Shown: piece by piece, positions 26,301-38,600 of the stretch
Layout: every line of letters begins with the position of its first letter
How positions within the stretch are numbered: the stretch's first letter is position 1
NCBI GenBank assembly: GCA_022829145.1
Contig: CM040741.1
Span: forward strand, 59,198,547 to 59,262,546
Source of the DNA: Albula goreensis
Lineage: Eukaryota > Chordata > Actinopteri > Albuliformes > Albulidae
Length of the DNA stretch: 64,000 nt
Reading direction: 5' to 3'
Program-made: the position numbers and the translations under genes
Notes under the pieces: generated by a model
The model's input: only the letters and a program-made list of their open reading frames with translations
What the model was told of the DNA's origin: nothing
Database searches by the model: none

Positions 26301-29300
26301 TCCCTGCAGTGAAGTTACTCCCATACTTCCCCTTTTCCAGGAGATGGCAGTTTGTTCTCAGTGTTTCATAATGGCTCTGCCAGTGGAGTCTGCACCATAC
26401 ATATGGGGACTAATAATGAAAGATTTTTAAAACAGGCCACAGGAAATAGCATTGCACTCTTACTTCTGTTTCATATTTTGGCAAAAGTGTGAGTACAGTA
26501 GGAGGAGGGGTTGGCCTGTTAGCCATTTGAGGAACGTGCGGATGCTCCACCTCGCCCACCATGTCGTGTTTACAGACAGACCAAATGCGCAGAGGGGCCA
26601 GTGGTCTAATTGCTCTGCATGAAAGATCAAGACCCAAGGGCCAGCACAAAGGCCTCTGAATCCCCCCTGCATTCATACAAAGCAATTATGTTAAATGTAC
26701 GCTGGCACGCGATCAGTCTGGGGCCAGAGAGAGCAGACAGTTTCTCTCTGTACATTTGCACATGCATCTTACAGTAGCTACACTCAAGGGAACAAAAAAA
26801 ACCCAGCAGCATTTCCTTTTCATTTGGCTGCTGGTTATTAAACCTGCTTCTCAAAGTGCTTTTCCTCCTGTCACCCAGAGAATTTTTTCTCCGGAAGCTC
26901 TTGCATTTGACTGTGGTCTCTTCTCTGTGCTGCATTTTATTTCATTTTCTGTGGAGAATGTGGGCCTTAAACCGGTATGTGTGGACAGAGCAGTGCTTTG
27001 AGATGTGACTTAGGACATATGCTTCCTGTCAGGTGAGAGAAGTACACTCTTTGAGGCTACTGGCAGCATGTCGACAGAAATATTAATTAGTATTTACTAG
27101 GATGGGATAGTATGGACCAAAGATCATTTAAGATATTTCTGTACCCTCAGAGTGATCATAATTTATACAATATTTTTGCTGAATCTGCTAATTACTAAAA
27201 AACCCAAACACTAATCACTCATTGGCAGAGTACTGTGCTAGAGGGACACATTAGAGAAGGGATAAAACAGAGTTTAAATGTTAAGACATTAAAGTTTATT
27301 ATAACAAAAAGTGAGGGTGAGACATCCGATGCCTTTGGGTAAGCCCAGCCACTTCCTTTTTTTAATCGATGTAGGAGAAAAACCCTTTTAGCAACTGGCA
27401 GTGCCTGCAGCTCTATCTACAAAAGGCTGATTTTCAGAATTATATGACTGTTCATCCTAAATATGTGCTGTTTTGGGACATGAGTGTGGAGGCGCTTGTT
27501 TCCGTGTGATCCAGGATATGAAAGAGACCTCACCTCTGTGTTACATGTGAAGCCTTCCTCACCTCGGTGGGAAGAGTCCATATGACACCGTGCTGCTGTA
27601 CCCATGTGTGACTGCCAGCATAGAAACAGATTTTACACACCAGTGTGTACAGTTGAGAAATGTCAACAGTAGCTGAAGTAGCCGTGACTTCAATATATCA
27701 TCATCAACCACGCCTCTTGCAGTGGTGGATGGGCAATTGGTATGGCTGCAACCTGATTTTGAAATTGATATTTTGCACTGCTATTGTACTCATGAGTATG
27801 GTATGATTCCTGAATGTCTTTGAAAAAAATCACAATGTTGGGTGTGGCTTAGAGGTCCATTGAATTGCACACAATTGTAAATGATGTCAGTCATGGTAAG
27901 AAAGAGTGTGGACAGGTTAATCTGTGCCCTTTTGCACTATAATTCCTCTCATTATGTATGTGTCTTCTGTCAGCCTGTACCATAGTTCACGCAATTAGTC
28001 AAGACGAACCACTGGTGCTGTAGCTAGGGTGGCATAGCTGTTGGATAACTGATAAATAATAATATACAAATAATAATTATAAATGATTTATAATATATGA
28101 TATAATAATGATATAATATAAATGTGAAAAAATGGCAGTTGTGATAAACCATTCCTTACTTCAAATCTACACTTGATATTTTGCCCTGGTGCTTAATTTT
28201 ATGACCATAAACATCTGCTATATCTTAAAGGGAAAATCACTGGTGTCAGAATTCATCGTCAACTTCATCACACAAATGTAATGCATTTGGCTATATTAGC
28301 AATTTTAAAACGCTGTTGCTCTCTGTACTTTTGCTCTGTTAGTTTCACTTTAAATACGCACATTTTAATTCTCAATTATCTCTGAAAACAGTCTCTTCTC
28401 AAACACAAGTTTATAATATATTTTACTGTGAATGATTGGACAACACAATGAATGTGGTCCTACTTACTGAGCAAGTCAAACCATATACAATTCTAGGAGG
28501 AGGTCAGAGAAGGTTGAACATTGTCGTTAGAATTTAAATGGATTAAAAACTCAAAGGCCTGTTATTTTGCATGAAATTTGAAATGTAAATTATAAAAGCC
28601 GTCTGAATGTTTTCTAGCTGAGGGACGCTGTGAGACAGAGAGGAGGAGAGTGAGGGGTTACAGTGATGCGGCCCGCTCTGCCAGGAAGTTCCCCAGCTGC
28701 TTCCTTTCAGAACCTTCTACCAGGGCACAGCAGCCCGCCAAGCTGGGCCCAGAGGTGGGGGTCACCTCCCCGCAACCCACGCCGAAGCTCATACATGTCA
28801 TTCAGTGTTTTTCACCACAAGGTGATAGTTATCACTTCTGTACATTGAACATTTTTATACATGAAAGAAGTCCAGGCCATTTTGCTGGAACAAAGGGCTT
28901 GGCTTGGTTAGCAGGAAGAACATGTGGTGTAATGGGCTGGCAGGGGGTGTGCTTCAACTGCAAATATTTTGAAAGAGTCAGTGAAAGAGAATTTTAAAAG
29001 GCCTTTGTTTCTGGACGCAGAGGAAATTGCACAACTGAACCAACATACATGATTTTTAACAACTGAATTGTGTTTTTCATTTTGTGAACTGCTGTTTTTC
29101 AAAACTTAAACATGTGTTTATTTCTGCCATTTGAAGGTGTTTTAGCTGTTTTGTGTGACCTTTTAATTTAATTCAAGGCTACATGGATTAATGGAGAATC
29201 ACCAATAACACTGGTGATATACTAACTATGCTATTAGCTAGGAGCAAGTTGTAGGCTTGTAGTTATGACCTCTACTGAGGCAAAGCAACCAGAAATCATT

Positions 29301-32300
29301 TACAGTTACTGTACTGGAAAATATTTTGAGATATTTTAATTCAATTGTTAGTTTTTAAGAGCAAATCCATCTTAAACGTGATTTCAAATACATCATGTAG
29401 TCTTCTGTATGTAGCTCTTTTGCATTGAACATTGTATATTGCTGAATTTTTGGCGTGTCTGTATGTACATGTAAGTATTACATTATGAAGTGACTGAGCT
29501 AACGCTACACGGCCGGGCTGTGCAGGTGCTGGGGAAATCACCTCGGGGCCCACGCTCCTGCCAGGATCAAAGCAGGAGGTCAGATAATGAGAGGAGTCTC
29601 GCTGCGGTGGCCAACAGAAGGGCCACGCACCTGCCACCCAGACAGCCGCGTCTGAGAGACCTGCACGCTGTCTCTGCTCTGATCATCAGAGATGAGTCCC
29701 AGGAACACGGGGGGTGGGGGGTGGGTGGCAGGGGTGGCCAGGATCAGACAGAGAGCAGCTATTGAGAGAAAGCGATGGGGGGGGACATATAAAACCGTCT
29801 GGTGGAGGAGGAGACAGAGGGGCAGATGGAGGAATAAAAGATGTGAGGATGAAAGTGCAGAGTTAGAAAGAGAAACTGAGTTCAAGCTGAACAGAAAATG
29901 GTGGTTGTCACATACTGGGGAGTAAGCAGTGTCATGGTCTCAGACTATAGGTAACTTAACATACCTGACTGTACAGTACCTGTGCTAAGCACAGTGCAAT
30001 ATGTCCCATAGGGTGGCAGCACTTCAAATGTTTGGACTACACATAGACATAGTCATGCATGTTATGTATCACATATTGCCATCCTCAGTTCATGAAATGA
30101 GATGGCACTGTTAAGTAGTGGCAAGGTACCAATGCTAATAACTCCTCAACTCTTTGGTCATCTTTTGGCAAAAGTTTGTATTTTAAGAGTCCAAATTTGT
30201 GATGCAGTGATAAAAAGGTTGCATTATACTGAATAATTGATACATAATTTATTAGGGAAACCAAATTTGTGTGATATCTGTGCCAAGGCCACTTTTTATA
30301 GCGGTCTGGAGCATAACAATTGCGGTCACGGAACTGTCATTTTCTATGTGTGTGAATAAAGCCACATCATTCTGAAATAAACACAACAGCAATTACTCAG
30401 GTTAATACACTTCATTCTGAACAATGAACAGTGAATTTGGAGCATTAAAATAATGGGCAAAGTGTATTGTGCTGATACTCATAGTGTGCCTGGTACAGTC
30501 GCTAGGGGTGAGCCAGGCCTGGTGCTTATTATAGGTCATCTGATGACTGTACTCTCATGTCTACCGTTTGACAATATGCCCTGAAGACCTCCAGACATGG
30601 AACAGGGAACAGCTTGTCCACATCGCCCTCCACTCTCCTCCCATCTCCAGTTTTGGATCTGGTCCAGGATGACTTTATGACAAACTTACCAAACTTTCTT
30701 TCCCTCTACCTGTCCCACATCCATCAGCAGCCAGCTCAGGGACAGTGATACTGACAGTGACAGATGTCCACAGCAGGTAAGACATGGCTATAAAACCACA
30801 CTGACTGCTTTAGGATCTCTGGTTCCTCATATGGATGTCAAAAAGGTTTTCAACTGAGTATAAAACTTCTTTCACTTGGTCTGCACTTTTTCTTCTTACA
30901 GAGTATAGCTGACTATGTGGTAGACAGCAATTTTCTTCCCGACTTAAACAACCACGAAAAACAAAAGATTTTAACTTTTTCCTTTACACTGTCAATAGGG
31001 GAAGTACTATTACTATGTAAATGTGGGTTAGGCATAGAGTAGTCCCCTTCATTTGTATTATTCTATTTAAATAAATCAACCAGAGACTCTCTTGTTGGAA
31101 ATGAAAGAACAAGGATTTTAAAGCAAAGCAATGCTTTTGAACTGAATAACTTGTATGTGTTCGAACCTAGCGACATTTGTAATTCATGTTTTGCACTGTA
31201 AAAGAAGTGAAATTCCAGAGCTGAATGGAATTCAGACTCACATTCATTCAATAAAACCTGAGGTATTCCTGTGGCAGTTATTTACAGGTTTCATATGAAA
31301 AAAATTAACTTCATTTTACTTTCATCTCTCTGTAGTGAAACAAATCTACACTTTGATGTGTGTTTTCCCTTTTTTTAAACAAACATTCAAGTTAAGACTT
31401 TTTCTTAACTTGGAAACAAACTGGATTATGAAGCCTCCAGCAATGTTATCTGTCAATAATGTAAATAAGAGAGGCACAACAGAATTGAACTTAACATGAT
31501 CCACCACAAGGTGGAGACATTGATGAAGATAAAGCTGAAAGAGCTCTGAAACCGAACACACAACAATGACTTGGAATTGGTGAATTACTCTTGACACTCT
31601 ATAATGATGTGTTCGAGAGAGTAACACACATGTAAATAATGTTTACTGTGTAGTAACACACATGCACAGAATAATAAATAACAGACACACTCTTTCATAT
31701 ATATAGAACATAACTCTTTATTCGATACAGGTGGAGCACAGCTGCATCCACATCTATACATTTTATACCACACCTATCACCTCTCTTCAAAATAATATCA
31801 CATATAGTTATTTGGCAAATATACGGTTTTCTGCACACCTTCACATATTGTATAGGGCCATTTTGCCCACACAGCCTTCACACAACTGGCATGCCCTTTC
31901 ACAATGACTGGAAACTCATGTCTGCAAAATGAACCCCACCAACTCACACTACGGCGCGTACGAGAATGATACATTCACATTTTTTTTTCTGAAATCAACA
32001 TTTTTTTCGTTCTTCTCCCAGAAGAACTGGAGAACACAAAGTTGAACACAAACCCATAGACTTCAGTAACACACATGCAAGTTTGTTTTTTTTTAATCCC
32101 ACAGAATAGCAGAGGATGTCGTCTTGCGTTTGTCTTGGACAGAGAGCGATGTTAACATGGAGGGAACACTGCTGACACTGGAGCTGTGCAAGCTGCTACA
32201 AACCCATGAACCAGCCATCAAACACTTCAGTGAATCAAAGTTGTACATGAACAAAAAAAATCAAAGCTGTATATGAACACAACCTCCTATAAATAAATAA

Positions 32301-32383
32301 TAATAATAATTATATACATTATTTACACACATGTACACATACTCTCTGTCTCTGCAACGCATACAAACATTCATACGCTCACT

Positions 32384-32488
<105 letters not shown>

Positions 32489-34640
32489 CTCACAAATGAA
32501 AATCAACATTCTGTCCCCAGTAAAATGTGAAAGGCTAGTTATACTGCCCACAGTATGGTTGACCGGCCATAAGTACACATGAGTACACAACTCAAAACTC
32601 AAAACTCAGGTACTGCTGTAATCTTAGTGGTTAACTAAATGATATGTATTATGTCTTCCCCATAGCACTGAGGCAATAGCAGCAGTACATAGGATTGACT
32701 GAGGCCTAAATACAATGGCTTTTCATACTGGCAAATCATATCTTGTATATAACTGTTATCTCACTTTTGAACAACAGAGATTTGCAGAGGATTTGCACAT
32801 ACAGAATCGAACAACCAAACATCAAGAAACTATATTTCAAATGTCCAAAATATGAATATTTATACATTGATTCACCCTTGTATTATAAATATGGCGAAGA
32901 GGCCTTTACAAATGAACAGAAGAACTAAATAACGGACAGCAGGCTTAATCACAGCAGAAAGCTACAGTACCATTAAAACTAGACATACAGAAACTACAAA
33001 CAGACACTACAGATGTGATGCACTAACAGGCCACATTGTGTTAATACTGTGACAGAGAAGTGCAAACCCACTAATGAGAGCAGGGAAGCCCTAAAGGTGG
33101 AACCCTTTTTTTAATATGAATACAACAGTCAAGATATCCACCTGACCGAGAGAATTAGAAGGGATTCTTATATTCACAAACAATTTTGCAGTATTAACAT
33201 GTACTCTCTTCCAAATCATGGAAGCAGTGTTTTCCAAATGTACCATGATGTACAGCACAAATCACAACACATTTGATCATTTTCTTTCCAAAACAGCAGC
33301 AATGCATTTGTGACTACTGCTTTATATTATGTAGCCGATGTTCCCAAAATAAAAGAGAAAACCAATGATGTTCATAACACTAGATGGGGCCTCTATAGAT
33401 TCATCAATGCACCAATGAGCCACTTCCTATATCACTTTTTAAAAAATCACATTTTTATAATGGTACACTGTGGTGGCTACATAATGGTGGCTGTTATTTA
33501 GCCAATGTATGTTCCAATTTTTAAAATCTTGTAAAGTGTGTGGAAAGAACCTTCATCTGGTGTTCCTGCTTTAATCTGTCCACTTAAGTACCCCTAAACT
33601 GCACACTGTGTGAATACTGTCATTCATTTCAGCTGAACCAAGCTGACTGTACATCACAGTGCACTCCAATAAAATAAAACACTGCAGACTAAGAAAGAGG
33701 AAACAAAAACCCACTACTAAGACAGACTAAGCAGAAATGACACTTCCCATGATGATATACTGGCAGAAGATCAGAAGGAGAGGCACAACATTCAAAAAGG
33801 CCATTGAGTATTTTTAAAGGATGTGCACTGAAAAGCAAAATGGCAGAGAGTCTGTCACAAGCAGCTGCAAGCAGCAAGTGGGTGCTGTGAACTCCTCGAA
33901 ATGAAATAGCAAATAAAAAAAGAACACAACTGACACCAGAAGGCTCTTGATGTTGAACTTTAGTATGGTACATTTGTGCAAAATAAGAAATAAACTAGCA
34001 TATACTCCTTGTAATGTTTTTCCAATTTCTGTTTCAGTTTTCAGGTAAAAAGCGGAAAATGTAAACTGATCGCTTCTTTTTTTTTTTTAAGAAACATGAT
34101 TGCCAATAAAGTCACCTGCACTACACTAATAATTATTACTATTAATATTTTTCTATGGCCTTTTTATTCTTAGAATTTAAATGGGTGCAAAAGGCTTAGA
34201 GATCCACAGTTCAAAGACATTTGAACAAAGGACATGAAATCCTCCGTACTCCGTTCAGATGAAACCATGAGGTGTCTGATGTCAGCTCACTGCAGAAAGC
34301 AGTTTCCTCATTAGCACTTGCTGTTAACTCTCTCCTCCAGCTGGTCTCCTCTGACAAAGGCGTGTTACCAATCTCATGTACTAGCAGGATTTTTAAAACT
34401 GTTATAAAGTTTCTGGAATCAGTCGTTTCACTGCCACTGACTCAGATTTGACACTCTACTCTATGGGACATGACAAAGCACCAGTGAAATGCTCCTGACT
34501 CAGAATCAAGCTGTGAGTTCATCCTGGCCTTGTCCACTCAAAAACATGTAGGCTGAATGGCTTTTAGTTCCAACTGAAATAAATGGCATGACACATATGA
34601 GGAGCGTGTGGTCTGAGCCTTTTGCACCCTGTGACCCCAG

Positions 34641-34671
34641 GAAGGGGTGGGGGAGGGGGTTGGGGGCGTGG
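34641..34671 (+). other. G-run cluster next to the SV2C stop codon
   Basis: Four or more runs of 4-5 G on the plus strand immediately after the SV2C stop (34674-34672). G-quadruplex-prone in DNA, while the SV2C RNA would be C-rich here. Confidence 0.6.
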
Positions 34672-34854
34672 TTACATGAGAACATTAGACCTGGTGTCCG
34701 GTAGCCGTAGACCCACAAGCCCCCCACATACCAGCACTGTGGAGGCCAGTAGGATGGGAATGGCTTTCGTTATGCCCACCAGGGACCCAAAATCAGGTTC
34801 CCCAGCACTGCCGCTAGCTTGCACATGGAGTTGCAGAAACCAAACCCAGTCCCC
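34672..34854 (-). CDS. SV2C: SV2C last coding exon, carries a one-base frame break
   Basis: The acceptor CTCCAG is at 34860-34855, behind a pure CT-repeat tract. Frame one reads GTGFGFCNSMCKLAAVLGNL and then I, after which the text runs into a stop within a few codons. One base over, the expected SV2C ending resumes: GSLVGITKAIPILLASTVLV and CGGLVGLRLPDTRSNVLM, with TAA at 34674-34672. The switch lies in the T4 run (A4 on the plus strand, 34789-34792), where five T are expected. Both halves are well conserved, so an assembly or sequencing indel is more likely than a decayed gene. Confidence 0.88.
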   Translation of the reverse strand, partial: GDWVWFLQLHVQASGSAGEPDFGSLVGITKAIPILLASTVLVCGGLVGLRLPDTRSNVLM

Positions 34855-34879
34855 CTGGAGTAGAGAGAGGGAGAGAGAG

Positions 34880-34912
<33 letters not shown>

Positions 34913-35388
34913 TTTTGAGATTTAACAATCCTTTATTTTCGAGTAAATCCTGCCACACAAGAAATCATGGATGACTATACAACAGAGAAAGAGCGAGAGA
35001 TCTGTTTAGTGTGCACTGTGCAATGTCTAACTGTGCTCCATGTACTATGTATAGTATGTGTAGCCTGTGTTCAGTAAGTAGTATAAGCAGCCAAACTGTT
35101 TAGTGTGTAGTATAAGCCGCTGTGTTCAGTGTGTAGAATAAGCTGCCTAACTGTGTTCAGTTTGTTGTGTGGTGCTGTTGTACCTCCTGTCTGTGGGGTA
35201 GAGCTCCACTGTGACCACGTCCAGCGAGTTCCAGGCAGAGATGCTCAGACCATTATACAGACACAGCATGCCTATCATCATGGACTCACTGGTCCCAAAC
35301 CACAGGAAGAAACAGCTGATCCCTGACAGGACCATGGAGCCACCTGCAGAAAGCACCAGAGACTGTATTGTTTACACAAACACACACA

Positions 35389-35460
<72 letters not shown>

Positions 35461-35661
35461 ACACACACACACACACAGTTTTAAACACACACAACATACC
35501 CCTATCTAACTACAAGCAAACAACCACACAACTATGCACCCAAATACACTTACAGTATTTCACACATGTATGCACAACTGTGTGCCCATATTCACCCGCA
35601 CACAAACACAACCACAAACTCCTATGTGCCCACATACATACTCACACTCTCTTTCTCTGTT

Positions 35662-35694
<33 letters not shown>

Positions 35695-38600
35695 ATCACC
35701 CCTGGGATTGATGGCAGTGCATTACAGGCCCATGACAGTGTACCATCTTCCTAACACCAGGGGCCCTGTGGGAATGCTGTGGGTGTCGCTGCGCATCTGT
35801 TTTTGTTGGCGGCACAAACCAGCTACCTTACATAACCTCTCACCACGAGAGCACGAAGACAATCATTTATGTTGAAAATAAGTTTCAGTGAATTCGTGCA
35901 AGCTAGAGGTCTGGCACCATATAGATAACAATGCCTAATATGTGCTGCTAGTTGTGAATATTGTACAACAAAAGCAGTAAATGACGTACAGTTTCCAGTA
36001 TGGAAGCTTTAATAAGTGACTGCAGTGGTAGCTTTCATCTCTGCAATTTTCTTAGAGGTGTTCTAAAGGTTCACTTCTATATCCAGTGGGCATTTTTGTC
36101 AAAGACAAAAGCACATAGCACATAGCACAAAGACATTTTCATGGACATCAGACCGCATCACTCTGGCCCAGGTATGGTTTCCTACCTTATTGATGGTGAA
36201 TTTTCAAACTTTTGCATTTAAATCTAAATTTGAAATTCAAAATTAAATTTGACTTCATTAAAACCATGTATTACATTTTCCAGGAAAACATTATTGATGT
36301 AATGAAAGTTACATCCACCTTACCTAACATTGTTAGACGCCCTATTTTATCCATGAGCAGAGCAGACACTATATTCCCTGGCAGGACAGCCAATGTCCCC
36401 AGGAAGTTGACGAAGTACACCCAGTAAGCGCTGTAGTCATCGTCGAAGGTCATCTGGCACCCCGTCTTGTTGTGGTGAAAGGAGCTGTTTATGACCTGTG
36501 TGTCTATCAGTTTGGAATCGTCAATATCTATTGCCCAAAAGAAAAACAGAAAAGAGGGAATTAGGAAAATGAAATGAACAATTCTCAGAAACAGTTTTTC
36601 TGATGCTTCTTCAATTCATATTTTTCTCCATCCTGTACTGAAGTTATCACCCAATTGCAACAACTTCAGGAGGAGGAAGCTGGCCACTCCAGAACTGAAG
36701 CTGAAAGTGAAGCTGAGCCAAATGTTGCTTCATCTTTAGCTTACCTCTGGCAATAGCCATTATGGCACAAATGGGACTCCAACACCCAGTGCCAAGACCC
36801 GCAGAACACCATGAACAAGTGCCCACTAAACCCATTTTTACCCTGATTTTTTTATTTTATAGCCAAGTCACAACTGTAACAGAAAGTTTTTCTGCCAGTT
36901 CAATTTCATGCATGATTTGATGCACTGGAATGTAATTTTTTAGATATATTTAATGGATTTTTTTGTTTATTTGGATAGTTTTGTTTTTCTTTTGGCTGTC
37001 ATTTATTCACTGAAGAGTTACACTTTGTGCTACAGAATCATCTCTGAGCTGCATGCTGTTTCATGCCTCACTTTTTTATCCTAAAAATAGAAAAGGCTGA
37101 TTCCATTTAGGTTCACAGTCCGGATGGCAGTCAACTTTCCTGTGCCTATATCCTGTGAGGGGTAATATCCCATGTGCCTGCCTGTCTGGGGTTGCAGCGA
37201 CAGGAAGGGTGGGTATGAACAGGGAGAGTGCAAGCATTTAATGGTGAAGTCACAGCTGAAGTCACAGTGAGGTGAAGGGGAAAAAAGTGAATGCATTTGA
37301 GATAATGTGGCCAACATCCTGCCTTTTGCTCCTTTGCACTGGAACAGTAGAAATGCAGGCCTGGAGGCAGCGATGTGTCCCAGGAGGCCCCGCCTGCATG
37401 ACGTACCTGCTCTCCTCTCCCCACTTTTTACCGCAACACAATGCTGTTTCTAACCCAGGTTCTGCGTCTGTCCATGTGGTCTGGGACTCTGAGGTAGGCT
37501 GCCTACATTTGCTCTTCCATCAGCAAAATGTCTGTCACCAGCTGTCACCAGCCCCTGTCACCTCGTTACCTCCCTGCTGCACTTCACCTTCCCAGACAGC
37601 CACACAAGGCACCTAATGCTGGAACGCTGATGCATTTCAGTGCATTTTCCACACCTCTGCCTAATTTTCTTACCGAAAAGCAGTTCAACGGTTGCTTTGA
37701 GGTAATCGATCCTGGTCATTTAGCTGCCTATCTTATGAGTGACAAAAGTGCTTGGCAAATTTGTTATGCAATTAGGTGCTTGTGAACTTTTCTCCTGGCT
37801 GTTCAAGTAGTGATGATAGATGAAAGCTCAATGCTGTTTCTATCTGTGCACTAACTTGTGTACAGGAGGTCCTCGGGATACAACGGTTACATTGAGTTAC
37901 GTCGTTTCGTGGTTACGACGCACTCCCATGAATTATTTAAAAACCTTGTTTCGACCTAAGCGGTTTGGTTCATAAATGCGATCACAGAAATAAAGAAAAG
38001 AAGTTTGTAAGTTGAGGACCCCCTGCATATGGTTTTCATTGGAAGAATTGGCCAGCTTGACTGGTCTTGATGTTTTTCAGCTATATCACATCCTTTAAGT
38101 TAAAAAATGACACAACACAATGATCTAGATCCAATGATCCAAAGACATGTCAGTGAAAGTACTAGCATTTTAACAGTAAAATTCAATTGTCTGACTTCCT
38201 CCAAGAAAAATTTCCAAATTGTCATGATGTTCTTCAATATACTACAGATATAAAGTAGATATTCTGTTCATAGATGTACTGAACAGATGAGGGGGGTTAT
38301 TTCTCCAAATTTCCTTTTCTCTGCTTCCATTTTATGAGTGGTTCTTTGAGTAAAATCACAAAGTTAGTTTTTCTGCAGTGGGCCTTTAAGGAATCGAGTG
38401 TAGCGGCAGTAGCTCTACAATCAAAGGAAGCAGAAACTCTCCGTGCTGCCCCTGGTCTGCCAGCTGTTGCTAATTAGGCTGGGAGCAAACATTAGAAGCT
38501 GTGCTCCCCCTCAACACTCAGGTCTCTCAGGCTTAAGGTGCACTTTATCTGCTGAAAATGGATTAACAAGAACAGACTGCTTCAAGTTCATTCTAATGGT

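Noticed and set aside
28650-28997. 115-codon plus-strand open frame in a GC-richer patch
   Set aside because: No domain, runs from GC-rich to AT-rich DNA without change of character, overlapping frames are equally open.
29490-29925. Overlapping open frames on both strands near a G-rich cluster
   Set aside because: Compositional: G/C-rich and GA-rich text removes stops. Arg/Gly/Pro-rich translations without a family.
36647-36835. Possible extra SV2C exon ending before a GTAAGC-like donor
   Set aside because: The flanking SV2C exons already join in phase with complete homology, and the translation resembles nothing in SV2.
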